Source: Sutcliffiella cohnii
Lineage (GTDB): Bacteria > Bacillota > Bacilli > Bacillales > Bacillaceae_I
Length of the DNA stretch: 64,000 bases
Reading direction: 5' to 3'
Assembly (NCBI RefSeq): GCF_002250055.1
Contig: NZ_CP018866.1
Span: forward strand, 2,782,501-2,846,500
Part shown: positions 47,391 to 56,962 of the stretch, piece by piece
How the letters are laid out: each line of letters begins with the position of its first letter
How positions within the stretch are numbered: position 1 is the first letter of the stretch
Translations under genes and position numbers: made by a program
Notes under the pieces: model-generated
The model's input: the letters and a program-made list of their open reading frames with translations, nothing else
What the model was told of the DNA's origin: nothing
The model's database searches: none

Positions 47391-48314
47391 ATGAAGCGGT
47401 ACTATAGGCAAGTAATAGTATTATTTACAATTCTTTTTTCTTACGTGTTCATTGTTGGTCTGCTTTTTTCTAACATTGTTATGTATATACGAAAAAAAAC
47501 AACGGAAGAGATAATTGAGCGAGAGAAAAACTTAGGGCACTATAAAGAGGATGAATATGCTTCATTACCAAAAAAACCTTTAAACATTGCTTCACCTTTT
47601 GGCTACAACATATACGGTGAATTAATTAAGGTAAATGACTCTAACCGATACATGATATTTTGCCACGGAGTAACTCAAAACACATATAATTCTATTAAGT
47701 ATATGAATATTTTCTTAAAACGTGGTTGGAATGCCGTCATTTACGATCATCGTAGACACGGAAAGTCTGGAGGAAAAACAACTAGTTATGGCTATTATGA
47801 AAAACATGACTTAAAAGCGGTTGTAGATTGGGTGAAAAAGAGGCAAGGACCAGAAAGTATAATTGGTATTCACGGTGAATCAATGGGCGCATCTACGTTA
47901 CTTTTATATGCTGGTGGAATGGAAGACGGTGCGGACTTTTACATCGCCGATTGTCCTTTCTCCGATTTAGAAGAACAATTAGCCTACCGTTTGAAGGTTG
48001 AATATAAGTTAATTCCTAAATATGCAATTATGCCAATCGCAAAAACATTTTTACGAATTCGAGATAAATACAATTTAAAAGAAGTCTCTCCAATTTCAGT
48101 AATAGAAAATATAGAAAAACCAATACTATTTATCCATAGCGAACCAGATGATTACATTCCAAAAGTCATGACAGAGCAATTATTCGAAAAGAAAAAAGGC
48201 TTAAAAAAGCTCTATTTAGCACCAAAAGGCCAACACGCCATGAGTTATAGCGAAAACCGAGAAGAATATGAGAAAATGGTAGATGAATTTTTACAAGAAA
48301 TCGGTTACCATTAA
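47391..48314 (+). CDS. yqkD: Alpha/beta hydrolase YqkD
   Basis: Membrane-anchored serine hydrolase. One N-terminal helix (VIVLFTILFSYVFIVGLLFS) is followed by an alpha/beta-hydrolase domain with the nucleophile in IGIHGESMGAST, the Asp in FIHSEPDDYIP and the His in APKGQHAMSY. DHRRHGKSGGKTTSYGYYEK is nearly identical to B. subtilis YqkD as I recall it. 307 residues. The substrate is unknown. Confidence 0.9.
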   Translation: MKRYYRQVIVLFTILFSYVFIVGLLFSNIVMYIRKKTTEEIIEREKNLGHYKEDEYASLPKKPLNIASPFGYNIYGELIKVNDSNRYMIFCHGVTQNTYNSIKYMNIFLKRGWNAVIYDHRRHGKSGGKTTSYGYYEKHDLKAVVDWVKKRQGPESIIGIHGESMGASTLLLYAGGMEDGADFYIADCPFSDLEEQLAYRLKVEYKLIPKYAIMPIAKTFLRIRDKYNLKEVSPISVIENIEKPILFIHSEPDDYIPKVMTEQLFEKKKGLKKLYLAPKGQHAMSYSENREEYEKMVDEFLQEIGYH

Positions 48315-48348
48315 AAACATAAAAAACATTTCCCAGCAGAACGTATTA

Positions 48349-48384
48349 AAAAACAGCAATTCCAATTAGCGAATTGCTGTTTTT
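48349..48384 (+). terminator. Bidirectional terminator between yqkD and the YdjO-like gene
   Basis: AAAAACAGCAATTC (48349-48362) pairs perfectly with GAATTGCTGTTTTT (48371-48384). Confidence 0.9.
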
Positions 48385-48387
48385 ATA

Positions 48388-48600
48388 TTATCTACCATAA
48401 AAATTATTATTTTTATCAATTTCAGGAAGAGTTCTTATTTCCTTTTTCATCGAACCACCACATAATGGACATAGCTCATCTTCTGAAGCAAATTCTTCTC
48501 TCATCCAACCGTTGCAATCGTCACCTTCACAGGATAGTACATTTTTTTCTACGTCAGGCGGTTTGGGAATTTCCATTTGATTTCTTCTACCGAATGCCAT
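48388..48600 (-). CDS. Cold-inducible YdjO family zinc-binding protein
   Basis: A 70-residue protein with four cysteines in CEGDDCNGWMREEF and CPLCGGSM, which form a zinc ribbon. The C-x4-C-N-G-W motif is typical of the YdjO family in Bacillus. The ATG at 48600 (MAFGRRNQ) follows AAGGAGG by 8 nt and matches the family start; the longer frame to 48633 is not used. Function not defined. Confidence 0.8.
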   Translation of the reverse strand: MAFGRRNQMEIPKPPDVEKNVLSCEGDDCNGWMREEFASEDELCPLCGGSMKKEIRTLPEIDKNNNFYGR

Positions 48601-48930
48601 CGCATACGCCTCCTTCACTACTATCTTTCCCAATTATACCAATAACATGTACCAAATGTTGGCTCTTGTACAAAATGTTTTAATATTATTCGCGTTTTTC
48701 ATAAAAATAGGTCTATTTCCGTAAATGGAATGAAGCTTCCCTCCTACCTCTTTCTTATTTTTTCATCCTGATCATGTTTTACGTCTTTCTTTCCATTATC
48801 CCCATAGACTGATGATGGAGTTACCAAAAAATAGTTTAACTTCAATAATCAGAGTATAACGTCCTGTACTTCCTGTCCTATTAAGATGATTTTTTATGGG
48901 TGCTTTGCTCTGAAATAAAGGAGGAATAAA
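48601..48930. other. Divergent gap between YdjO-like gene and lipase gene
   Basis: A 330-base gap with two promoter regions facing outward. I see no gene, repeat or strong hairpin in it. Confidence 0.6.
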
Positions 48931-50427
48931 ATGAAACGAGTAAGTTTACTGTTAATTTCTTTCCTTTTACTTATTGTGCCGCTTCAAGTTAGTGCAGGTA
49001 CAATTGGCGGGAAAGACGATCCTGGTGGAGTTCCTGGACAATGGTATGTTGGAGATACTCCTAGCTACATTGATCCAAACAAAGCGCCGGTTGTATTTGT
49101 ACACGGATTTAACAGCTCATCAAGAACATGGTGGGAAAGTAATGATATGTACCAAGTTGCTCTCCAAAACGGATATGAAACTGCATTTGTGGATGTACAC
49201 CCAGATAAGAATATGTGGGATAACGGTATTCTACTAGCTAGTAAACTGCAGGAAATTTACAACTACTTTGGTCAAAAGAAATTAGTCGTTGTTGCACATA
49301 GTAAAGGCGGAATCGACACACAAAACGCATTAATACATCAGAACGCTCACCCATATGTCTCTAATCTTATCACCTTATCTACTCCTCATTACGGCTCCGA
49401 ACTTGCTGACTTAGCATACAGTAGTTGGGCTGGCTGGCTCGCTGGAATTTTCGGTGGTAGAAATGACGCAACTTACTCCTTACAAACTGGTTACATGAGT
49501 CAATATCGTGTTCAAACAGATGGTCACGCTAATAGAAGTAGGAATCCTATTTATACTTTTGGTGGAACGAGTTGGGGTAGTTTCGGCTCTTCTCTTTATT
49601 GGGGAGGACTTTACTTAAGTTCTTACGGGCAAAATGATGGTGCTGTAACGGTTAGAAGTTCTAGATTACCATACAGTCATGAAGTTCGTGTTAGCAATTG
49701 GAATCATAGTAGTATTCGAGAAGGTCGGAACACTTTCCATTTATTCCGTCCATATTTAACAAGTAGCCAGCCAAGCTCATTTTTTTCCGCATATAACGAG
49801 GTTAGTGCCTCTGCTGAATATTTAGATATAGAAACCATCAACCCAGCAACCAATATGATACTCCGCGGTGGAGAATATAATAACAGTAAAAAAGAACATT
49901 TTGTTGTAGAAAACGGTACTAATCATTTATCATTGGATTGGCTAAGTGACCAAAAACATCAACAATTACAAGTAGTAAGCCCTTCCGGCTATATATATAG
50001 TAACTTTGCAATTTATGAAAATGACAATATTTTTAAAGGAGCATATCATCACACCGTTACGATCAATCAACCTGAAGCTGGAAAGTGGACAGTTCTTGCT
50101 AACGAAACAAAGGCAGCTTATTTAATGAATGTCTCCATCGACAGTAACATTAATGATAGCCTAACATTTGATTACGAAAACTTACAGGTTAGTAGAGGAA
50201 AAAATATTAAAGCACTAGAAATGACAGTCCACCTTAATAATAATGGAATACAAACTACACGTACGAAAAAACAAATGGCACAAAAGGAAAAACTACCTAT
50301 TACCCTTTCAAAAGCAGGTGTTTACAACATAACGATTGATTTTAAAGGAAAAACTGCTAATGGAGATGACTTTGAGAGAACGGTAGTAAAATCTGTATTT
50401 GTAGATGAAAAAGGAAATGTTTATTAA
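48931..50427 (+). CDS. Secreted lipase / esterase (alpha/beta hydrolase)
   Basis: Extracellular triacylglycerol lipase-like enzyme. Signal peptide 1-22 (ending QVSAG); the oxyanion loop PVVFVHGFNSSSRTWW; nucleophile Ser124 in VVVAHSKGGIDT; STPHYGSELADLA follows. A likely catalytic Asp lies in SYGQNDGAVTV and the His in NWNHSSIREG. Residues from about 290 form an extra C-terminal beta-rich domain of unknown use, perhaps substrate or wall binding. 498 residues, AAAGGAGG before the ATG. Confidence 0.85.
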   Translation: MKRVSLLLISFLLLIVPLQVSAGTIGGKDDPGGVPGQWYVGDTPSYIDPNKAPVVFVHGFNSSSRTWWESNDMYQVALQNGYETAFVDVHPDKNMWDNGILLASKLQEIYNYFGQKKLVVVAHSKGGIDTQNALIHQNAHPYVSNLITLSTPHYGSELADLAYSSWAGWLAGIFGGRNDATYSLQTGYMSQYRVQTDGHANRSRNPIYTFGGTSWGSFGSSLYWGGLYLSSYGQNDGAVTVRSSRLPYSHEVRVSNWNHSSIREGRNTFHLFRPYLTSSQPSSFFSAYNEVSASAEYLDIETINPATNMILRGGEYNNSKKEHFVVENGTNHLSLDWLSDQKHQQLQVVSPSGYIYSNFAIYENDNIFKGAYHHTVTINQPEAGKWTVLANETKAAYLMNVSIDSNINDSLTFDYENLQVSRGKNIKALEMTVHLNNNGIQTTRTKKQMAQKEKLPITLSKAGVYNITIDFKGKTANGDDFERTVVKSVFVDEKGNVY

Positions 50428-50432
50428 ATAAC

Positions 50433-50684
50433 GGGGCTGTCCTAAAAGTCAGTAGAATCTGACTTTTAGGACCTTTTTTGTTCGTTACCCTCATAAGTAT
50501 TCTTAAATTTTCATGAGCTGTACGTACAAATTTTTCATTATGTGTAGTTTGTATAGAATGTAGTTTAGCCCAATCAAAAATACTATGTATAATGATTCTA
50601 CCTTCTGTATGAAATCCTTACATGAAAAACAATGGAAAAACGAATTGATTCTACACTGTTTTGAGGTTTATTGGACAGCCTCCC
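50433..50684 (+). repeat. Family 3 repeat (MITE-like) with terminal inverted repeats, copy 2
   Basis: About 252 bp, starting GGGGCTGTCCTAAAAGTCAG and ending TTGGACAGCCTCCC, so its ends are inverted copies of each other (about 10 of 11 bases). Inside the left end is the hairpin CCTAAAAGTCAG / CTGACTTTTAGG followed by six T. No transposase remains. The interior to about 50610 aligns with 55860-55990. It lies just after the lipase stop and probably terminates that transcript. Confidence 0.8.
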
Positions 50685-50689
50685 TATGC

Positions 50690-51139
50690 TCATAAAACAT
50701 ATTTAGTTAAAAAATGCTTCGTTTCTTCATGCGCTATTATATCGACTATGTTTTCTTTAGAAACCCATCGACAGCTTTTTATTTCTGTATCAATTGGTGT
50801 AAACACGTCATTATTACCCGTATACACGACATGAAACAATGTCGTGCTCTGACCTTTGTAACCAATCTTTTCTTGAATAGAAGTTGGAAAAGTAAACTGA
50901 ATCTTCGCATCATATTGTGATACAATTTCCCATTCGGCAGATCCAGTTTCTTCTTTTAACTCTCTAATAAGCGCCTGTTGTAGTGATTCATCTTCACTTT
51001 TGACGCCACCTTTTGGTATATCCCACTCAGCAGTAGTGTTAATTTTATTTCCATTTTTATCATGCCATTTAACTTTTTCTACTAGTAAAATATCGCCATT
51101 TTCTCTTTTCGCTATCGCCCCTACAGCTTGTCTAATCAA
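50690..51139 (-). CDS. NUDIX hydrolase
   Basis: Hydrolase of nucleoside-diphosphate-linked compounds, substrate unknown. The NUDIX box runs from the glycines of WDIPKGGVKSEDESLQQALI to RELKEETG. 149 residues. The start is TTG at 51139, with AAGGAGGGG about 7 nt upstream. It is next to a family 3 repeat end. Confidence 0.85.
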   Translation of the reverse strand: MIRQAVGAIAKRENGDILLVEKVKWHDKNGNKINTTAEWDIPKGGVKSEDESLQQALIRELKEETGSAEWEIVSQYDAKIQFTFPTSIQEKIGYKGQSTTLFHVVYTGNNDVFTPIDTEIKSCRWVSKENIVDIIAHEETKHFLTKYVL

Positions 51140-51210
51140 AAATACCCCTCCTTTCCTTTATTTTACTAAATTTACAGCTCAGAATTCGACTAAAATTACT
51201 TTTAACGTTA

Positions 51211-51248
51211 AAAAGGAAGTTCTTCACGTAAGTAAAGAACTCCCTTCC
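51211..51248 (-). terminator. Terminator of narK
   Basis: AAGGAAGTTCTT pairs with AAGAACTCCCTTCC with a small bulge, just beyond the narK stop at 51267. Confidence 0.6.
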
Positions 51249-51266
51249 ATCTCTTTTATGTCTTAA

Positions 51267-52553
51267 TTAGCATTTTACTTCTGCGTTTTTACGGTTATAG
51301 TAATAAATATTTAATAGAATAGAAATTGCGTAAAAAGCGATAAAGAAATATAACGCAGTAGCTGGTGTTCCTGACGTAGCCATTGACCAACCGAACAATT
51401 TTGGAATAAAGAATGATCCATAAGCTGCAAATGCTGCAGTAAATCCAAGAACTGGCGCTGCTTCTTTTGCTGGGAAAATGATAGGTATCATCTGGAACGT
51501 AGAACCAGAACCTATACCTGCTGCAATGAATAATAGTAAAAACGAAAGTAAGAAACCAGTGAAAAATTGTTGTCCAAGGAAGTAAATAACTAGCAATGCC
51601 CCTATAGACATCGTGATTAGAACAAATGTTGTTACTTTTGCTCCTCCAAACTTATCTGATAACCAACCACCAACCGGTCTAAACGACGCGGCTAAAAATG
51701 CTCCTAAAAAGGCTAAACCAACATATTGTGGGAACGTACTTTTTAGTAATAGTGGAAATGCTGCTGAGTACCCAATAAATGAACCGAATGTCGCAACATA
51801 TAACCAAGTCATGATCCACGTATGCTTTCTTTTCACAATAACAAATTGTTCTGCTACAGATTGTTTCGTATTAGGTAAGTTATCCATTCCAAAATACGCA
51901 ACAATCGTCATAATTATAATAGGTAATACCCAAACGAACGCTGCATTTTGTAACCAAACTTGTGATCCATCCGGTAACACTTGACCTTCTCCACCGATAA
52001 ATGAGAAAGTTCCGATCGTAATAACTAATGGAGTAACAAACTGTACAACTGATACCCCCATATTTCCGAGTCCACCGTTAATACCTAACGCTGTTCCTTT
52101 TTCTTTTTTAGGGTAGAAAAAGCTAATATTCGCTAAAGAAGAAGAGAAATTACCTCCCCCTAAACCACAAAGAGCTGCAAGAATTAGCATAACCGAATAT
52201 GGTGTATCTGGGTTTTGAACAGCAAATCCGATACCAATGGCTGGGATAGCTAATACACCTGTAGAAAATACAACCCAGTTTCGCCCGCCGAACTTTCCAA
52301 CAGCGAATGTATAAATAAATCGTAACGATGCCCCAATTAATCCTGGAATGGCTGCTAGCGTAAATAATTGCTCATCTGTATACTGAAACCCTATATCATT
52401 TAACCGAACTGCAACTACTGACCACATCTGCCAAATAACAAACGCTAATAATAATGTAAAAACAGATATCCAAAGGTTACGCCTTGCATGTCGCTTCCCT
52501 TCTCTTTCCCAAAAATCTTTATTTTCTGGGTTCCATTCTGTTATACGTGCCAT
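51267..52553 (-). CDS. narK: Nitrate/nitrite transporter NarK (MFS)
   Basis: Twelve-helix major facilitator for nitrate uptake or nitrite extrusion. The nitrate signature appears as LCGLGGGNFSSSLANISFFY and, later, AAGIGSGSTFQMIPIIFP. 428 residues; the N-terminal cytoplasmic part ends at ARRNLWISVF. GGAGG precedes the ATG. A perfect Fnr box lies upstream, which fits anaerobic induction. Confidence 0.93.
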   Translation of the reverse strand: MARITEWNPENKDFWEREGKRHARRNLWISVFTLLLAFVIWQMWSVVAVRLNDIGFQYTDEQLFTLAAIPGLIGASLRFIYTFAVGKFGGRNWVVFSTGVLAIPAIGIGFAVQNPDTPYSVMLILAALCGLGGGNFSSSLANISFFYPKKEKGTALGINGGLGNMGVSVVQFVTPLVITIGTFSFIGGEGQVLPDGSQVWLQNAAFVWVLPIIIMTIVAYFGMDNLPNTKQSVAEQFVIVKRKHTWIMTWLYVATFGSFIGYSAAFPLLLKSTFPQYVGLAFLGAFLAASFRPVGGWLSDKFGGAKVTTFVLITMSIGALLVIYFLGQQFFTGFLLSFLLLFIAAGIGSGSTFQMIPIIFPAKEAAPVLGFTAAFAAYGSFFIPKLFGWSMATSGTPATALYFFIAFYAISILLNIYYYNRKNAEVKC

Positions 52554-52598
52554 TTTTCATTCCTCCAATTAATCTTTAACTTTTCTTTCTATGGGCAC

Positions 52599-52642
52599 AT
52601 CATACATCTTCAAGCTAATACTAAAATGTGAACTTTATCACA
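52599..52642 (-). promoter_or_regulatory. Fnr-dependent promoter of narK
   Basis: TGTGAACTTTATCACA (52627-52642) is a perfect TGTGA-N6-TCACA Fnr site. Its centre is 33 bp from the centre of a -10 on the minus strand, TATGAT (52604-52599), placing the box near -41.5, as in class II activation. Confidence 0.85.
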
Positions 52643-52683
52643 CTTTCAAATTTTAGTAATAAATTTTTTACAAATTCGTGTCA

Positions 52684-52727
52684 TGTGATAAATATCACAC
52701 CTTTTCCTGAATGTTCCTTGTTATATT
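52684..52727 (+). promoter_or_regulatory. Fnr-dependent promoter of pflBA
   Basis: TGTGATAAATATCACA (52684-52699) is a second perfect TGTGA-N6-TCACA Fnr site. Its centre is 33 bp from that of the -10 TATATT (52722-52727). The arrangement mirrors that of narK on the other strand, 57 bp away. Confidence 0.85.
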
Positions 52728-52782
52728 TAAATTGTTAAAAACATCACAAACTCAATTAACCTTTTTAAAGGAGTTGGAAATC

Positions 52783-55014
52783 ATGAACTATCCTCAAAAT
52801 TTCCGCAAAGGAAACTGGAATAAAGAAATTGATGTAAGAGATTTTATCCAACAAAACTTTTTACCTTATGATGGAGATGAAACGTTTTTAGCACAGGCTA
52901 CAGAACGTACAGAGAGCTTATGGAAGAAAGTAATGGAACTTACGAAAGAAGAACGTGAAAGAGGCGGTGTATACAATTTAGATACAGAGATCGTATCTAC
53001 TATCACTTCTCACGGCCCAGCTTATTTAGATAAAGATAGTGAAACAATTGTTGGCTTCCAAACAGATGAAGCATTCAAGCGATCTTTACAACCTTATGGC
53101 GGTATAAGAATGGCAGCAACTGCCTTAGAGTCATACGGATACGAAATTGATAAGGAAGTAGATAATTTCTTCACCAAACATCGAAAAACACATAACCAAG
53201 GTGTATTCGATGCCTATACAGATGAAATGAAAGTAGCTAGAAAAGTAGGAATTATTACTGGTTTACCAGATGCTTACGGTCGCGGAAGAATTATTGGAGA
53301 CTATCGTAGAGTTGCACTTTATGGAATAGACTTCCTTATTGAAGATAAGAAAAAAGATTTAAAAGACACAGGCTCTAGAATGACGGAAGATATTATCCGT
53401 TTAAGAGAAGAAATTTCTGAACAGATTCGTGCACTGCAAGAACTAAAGGAACTTGCAAGTATTTATGGATATGATATTTCGGAGCCAGCTCAAACAGCTA
53501 AAGAGGCTTTTCAATGGCTATACTTCGGATATTTAGCAGCTATTAAAGAACAAAATGGAGCAGCAATGAGCCTAGGTCGAGTATCTACTTTCTTAGATAT
53601 TTATATTGAAAATGATATTCGCGAAGGTAGATTAACAGAAGAAGAAGCTCAAGAACTAGTAGATCATTTCGTTATGAAGTTACGTTTAGTGAAGTTTGCT
53701 AGAACGCCAGAATACAATGACTTATTTAGTGGAGATCCAACGTGGGTTACTGAGTCTATCGGTGGTATTGGATTAGACGGCAGACCGCTTGTTACAAAGT
53801 CATCCTTCCGTTTTATTCACACATTAACGAACTTAGGTCCTGCTCCAGAGCCTAACTTAACGATTCTTTGGTCTACACAACTACCTGAAAACTTTAAGCG
53901 TTTTTGTTCTAACATGTCTATTAAAACAAGCTCTATTCAATACGAAAATGATGATTTAATGAGACTTGAATATGGTGACGATTACGGCATCGCTTGTTGT
54001 GTATCTGCAATGAGAATTGGTAAGCAAATGCAGTTCTTCGGAGCTAGAGCGAACTTAGCAAAAGCTTTACTATACGCTATTAACGGTGGCGTAGATGAAA
54101 AAGCAAAAATACAAGTTGCACCGAAGTTTGAGAAAATACAAGGCGAGTATTTAGATTACAACGAAGTAATGTCTAAATATGATCAAGTGCTCGATTGGTT
54201 AGCAGAACTTTACATTAATACGTTAAATATCATTCATTACATGCATGATAAATACAACTATGAAAGAATTGAAATGGCGCTGCATGATAAAGACGTTTTA
54301 CGTACAATGGCTACTGGTATTGCTGGTTTATCCGTCGTTGCTGACTCGTTAAGTGCTATTAAACATTCTAAAGTTAAAGTAATTCGTGATGAAAATGGCA
54401 TTGCTGTTGATTATGTAGTAGAAGGAGATTATCCTCAATACGGTAACAACGACGAGAGAGTTGACTCTATCGCGGTAGAAGTTGTGAAGAGCTTTATGAA
54501 AAAGTTAAAGAAACATGAGACGTACCGTAATTCAATGACAACGATGTCAATCTTAACGATTACTTCTAACGTAGTGTACGGGAAGAAAACTGGGAATACT
54601 CCGGACGGTCGTCGAGATGGCGAGCCATTCGCACCAGGGGCTAACCCATTACATGGTCGTGATAAGAAAGGAGCCCTTGCTTCTTTAAATTCTGTATCCA
54701 AACTCCCTTACCATCACGCATTAGACGGTATATCTAACACGTTCTCTATCGTTCCGAAAGCGTTAGGGAAAGAAGAAGATACTCAAATTACTAACTTAGT
54801 AGCTATTCTTGATGGCTATGCAGACAAAAAAGGGCACCACTTAAATATTAACGTATTTGATCGCGAAACTTTACTAGATGCAATGGAACATCCAGAATTG
54901 TATCCACAGTTAACCATTCGTGTATCAGGTTATGCCGTTAACTTTATTAAACTAACAAGAGAACAGCAATTAGACGTTATTAATCGTACATTCCATGAGT
55001 CATTAGGTTCTTAA
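52783..55014 (+). CDS. pflB: Formate C-acetyltransferase (pyruvate formate-lyase)
   Basis: Glycyl-radical enzyme that converts pyruvate and CoA to acetyl-CoA and formate without oxygen. The 743 residues show the two catalytic cysteines Cys405-Cys406 (GIACCVSAM), and the radical Gly716 in RVSGYAVNF near the C-terminus. AAAGGAG lies 9 nt before the ATG at 52783; the longer frame from 52711 would cover the promoter. Followed by its activase. Confidence 0.96.
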   Translation: MNYPQNFRKGNWNKEIDVRDFIQQNFLPYDGDETFLAQATERTESLWKKVMELTKEERERGGVYNLDTEIVSTITSHGPAYLDKDSETIVGFQTDEAFKRSLQPYGGIRMAATALESYGYEIDKEVDNFFTKHRKTHNQGVFDAYTDEMKVARKVGIITGLPDAYGRGRIIGDYRRVALYGIDFLIEDKKKDLKDTGSRMTEDIIRLREEISEQIRALQELKELASIYGYDISEPAQTAKEAFQWLYFGYLAAIKEQNGAAMSLGRVSTFLDIYIENDIREGRLTEEEAQELVDHFVMKLRLVKFARTPEYNDLFSGDPTWVTESIGGIGLDGRPLVTKSSFRFIHTLTNLGPAPEPNLTILWSTQLPENFKRFCSNMSIKTSSIQYENDDLMRLEYGDDYGIACCVSAMRIGKQMQFFGARANLAKALLYAINGGVDEKAKIQVAPKFEKIQGEYLDYNEVMSKYDQVLDWLAELYINTLNIIHYMHDKYNYERIEMALHDKDVLRTMATGIAGLSVVADSLSAIKHSKVKVIRDENGIAVDYVVEGDYPQYGNNDERVDSIAVEVVKSFMKKLKKHETYRNSMTTMSILTITSNVVYGKKTGNTPDGRRDGEPFAPGANPLHGRDKKGALASLNSVSKLPYHHALDGISNTFSIVPKALGKEEDTQITNLVAILDGYADKKGHHLNINVFDRETLLDAMEHPELYPQLTIRVSGYAVNFIKLTREQQLDVINRTFHESLGS

Positions 55015-55035
55015 GCCTTTCTTTTTGAAAGGCTT
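55013..55035 (+). terminator. Hairpin between pflB and pflA
   Basis: AAGCCTTTC (55013-55021) pairs with GAAAGGCTT (55027-55035), loop TTTTT, overlapping the pflB stop. It lacks a full T run, so it may lower pflA expression or protect the pflB message. Confidence 0.6.
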
Positions 55036-55079
55036 CCCCCTCTTTGCTGTTCCTTAAAATAGAAAGAAGGTATTCAATT

Positions 55080-55808
55080 ATGCAAGGTTATATACACTCT
55101 ATCGAAACGTCCGGCATGGTAGACGGTCCAGGTATTCGTTACGTTATTTTCACTCAAGGCTGTTTGTTAAGGTGTCAATTTTGCCATAACCCGGACACGT
55201 GGGAACAGAAAAAAGGAAAGCTTATGTCTGTGGACGAATTAATAGAAGATATTGAAACGTATCTTCCCTACATGAAACACTCAAACGGAGGAGTAACCGT
55301 AAGTGGTGGCGAACCGCTATTACAAATTGATTTCGTAATTGCATTATTTAAAAAATGTAAAGAGTTAGGAATTCATACAACGGTTGACACTTCTGCTGGT
55401 TGTTTCTCTAACTCTAAAAGATTTCTTGAATCATTGGATGAACTTCTAAAGTATACAGACCTATTTTTACTAGATATTAAGCAAATCAATAACGAAAAGC
55501 ATAAAGAACTAACTTCATTACCAAACACCCATATTTTACAATTTGCCAAACTACTATCAGATAGAAATTTACCTGTATGGATTCGTCACGTGCTAGTTCC
55601 TACTAAAACAGATGATGTACAAGATTTAAAAGAGCTTGGTGAGTTTATTCAAACGCTAACGAATGTAGAAAAAATTGAAATACTTCCTTATCATCAAATG
55701 GGTGTATATAAATGGGAACAACTTGGGATTCCTTATGCCCTAAAAGATGTTAATCCACCGAATGAAGAATTAGTCAAAAAAGCGAAAGAACTATTAGGCA
55801 GTATATAA
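55080..55808 (+). CDS. pflA: Pyruvate formate-lyase activating enzyme
   Basis: Radical SAM enzyme that makes the glycyl radical in PflB. The 242 residues contain the 4Fe-4S motif GCLLRCQFCHNP (Cys28, Cys32, Cys35) and the SAM-binding GGVTVSGGEPLLQ. The ATG at 55080 (MQGYIHSIET) is 8 nt after AGAAGG; the longer frame is not used. Confidence 0.95.
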   Translation: MQGYIHSIETSGMVDGPGIRYVIFTQGCLLRCQFCHNPDTWEQKKGKLMSVDELIEDIETYLPYMKHSNGGVTVSGGEPLLQIDFVIALFKKCKELGIHTTVDTSAGCFSNSKRFLESLDELLKYTDLFLLDIKQINNEKHKELTSLPNTHILQFAKLLSDRNLPVWIRHVLVPTKTDDVQDLKELGEFIQTLTNVEKIEILPYHQMGVYKWEQLGIPYALKDVNPPNEELVKKAKELLGSI

Positions 55809-55814
55809 TTATCA

Positions 55815-55990
55815 GGGACGTCCTAAAAGTCAGTAGAAACTGACTTTTAGGACCTTTTTTTGTTCGTTACTCTTATAAAGATTTTTGAAAATTCATGAGT
55901 TGTAATTATAAATTTTTCACTATAAGTAGTCTGTATAGATGATGGTTTTAACCCAATCAATAGAGAATAATACGTATAATGAATCTACAC
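55815..55990 (+). repeat. Family 3 repeat (MITE-like), copy 3
   Basis: Starts GGGACGTCCTAAAAGTCAGT with the same hairpin and T run as copy 2, then a body that aligns with 50475-50610 (TTTTTTTGTTCGTTAC, TAAATTTTTCACTATAAGTA, TTTTAACCCAATCAATAGAG). The right terminal repeat is not seen. It follows the pflA stop by a few bases and probably ends that transcript. Confidence 0.78.
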
Positions 55991-56061
55991 TCTTTTTCTT
56001 TTCTTTTTTGACAATATTCAATATAATGTAAGAAAAAGGAATAATTGATGAGGAGAAATTA

Positions 56062-56613
56062 ATGACCTTAGTTGATGTAAAACTAGTAATTGGTGCTGGC
56101 GGATACAATAACAACCCTAGCTGGATACATACGGAAGAAGAGACATTAAGTTTGCTAGATGAAACTACGTGGAGTGCACAGTTTAACAAGAATAGTATCT
56201 CAGCAATAGTAGCTGAGCATGTTTGGGAACATCTTTCGTTTGATGAAGGAGTAATAGCGGCAAACATTTGTTACAAATATTTAAAGTCCTCTGGTTACAT
56301 TCGATGTGCCGTTCCAGATGGCTTCTTTCCAAATGAGGAGTACCAAAACATAGTAAAAGTGGGTGGACCTGGTCCTAAAGAACATCCTGCTTCGAGTCAT
56401 AAATTCGTTCACACATATAAAACATTATCACATATATTTAACAGTGCAGGCTTTGCCGTCAAACTTCTAGAGTATTGTGATGAAAAAGGAGTATTTCACT
56501 ATACGGATTGGAATGAAAGTGACGGTGTTATCTTTCGTTCTAAGAAGATAGACCCTAGAAATAAGGACGAGTTAGTCTTTCCTTCTCTCATTTTAGATGC
56601 ATTAAAGCAATAA
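56062..56613 (+). CDS. SAM-dependent methyltransferase-like protein
   Basis: 183-residue protein that resembles class I methyltransferases of the COG4627 type. LVIGAGGYNNNPSWIHTE is a shortened motif I region, AEHVWEHLSFDEGVIA matches the motif IV/V area, and LKSSGYIRCAVPDGFFP the strand that follows. Motif I is short, so catalytic activity is not certain. The substrate is unknown. GAGGAG precedes the ATG. Confidence 0.65.
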   Translation: MTLVDVKLVIGAGGYNNNPSWIHTEEETLSLLDETTWSAQFNKNSISAIVAEHVWEHLSFDEGVIAANICYKYLKSSGYIRCAVPDGFFPNEEYQNIVKVGGPGPKEHPASSHKFVHTYKTLSHIFNSAGFAVKLLEYCDEKGVFHYTDWNESDGVIFRSKKIDPRNKDELVFPSLILDALKQ

Positions 56614-56640
56614 AAAAAGGACCTATCCAGAGGTCCTTTC
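56612..56640 (+). terminator. Bidirectional terminator before the SMR genes
   Basis: AAAGGACCT (56616-56624) pairs with AGGTCCTTT (56631-56639), with A and T runs on the outer sides; it serves the methyltransferase-like gene and the SMR operon from either strand. Confidence 0.85.
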
Positions 56641-56646
56641 TTAAAT

Positions 56647-56961
56647 TTATGATATTAACTTTAACCCAATCGTTGCAGCAATTACTAAACTAATAAAAAA
56701 TATTCTCTTCCAATCTTTCGGTTCATTATAAAATATCATTCCTAAAATCGCTCCACCTGCAGCACCGATACCAGTCCATACCGCATACGCTGTACCCATC
56801 GGCAATGTTTCCATCGCAATCGCTAGGAAAATAAAACTAAAACCAAACCCAAGTACTAGTAGAAGGAGAGAAATAATCTTTCGGTCATGGTGCCATTTAT
56901 TAATCATTAAGACACCACCCATTTCAAATAAACCTGCCAATATTAAATAAAACCAAGCCAT
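56647..56961 (-). CDS. ykkD: SMR guanidinium exporter subunit, YkkD-like
   Basis: Four-helix small multidrug-resistance protein of 104 residues. The essential Glu is in LAGLFEMGGVLMINKW, and the TM2-3 region METLPMGTAYAVWTGIGAAG is typical of the SugE/YkkD (Gdx) branch. It begins 1 nt after the ykkC-like stop. The guanidine-I riboswitch upstream indicates that guanidinium is exported. Confidence 0.9.
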   Translation of the reverse strand: MAWFYLILAGLFEMGGVLMINKWHHDRKIISLLLLVLGFGFSFIFLAIAMETLPMGTAYAVWTGIGAAGGAILGMIFYNEPKDWKRIFFISLVIAATIGLKLIS

Positions 56962-56962
56962 G

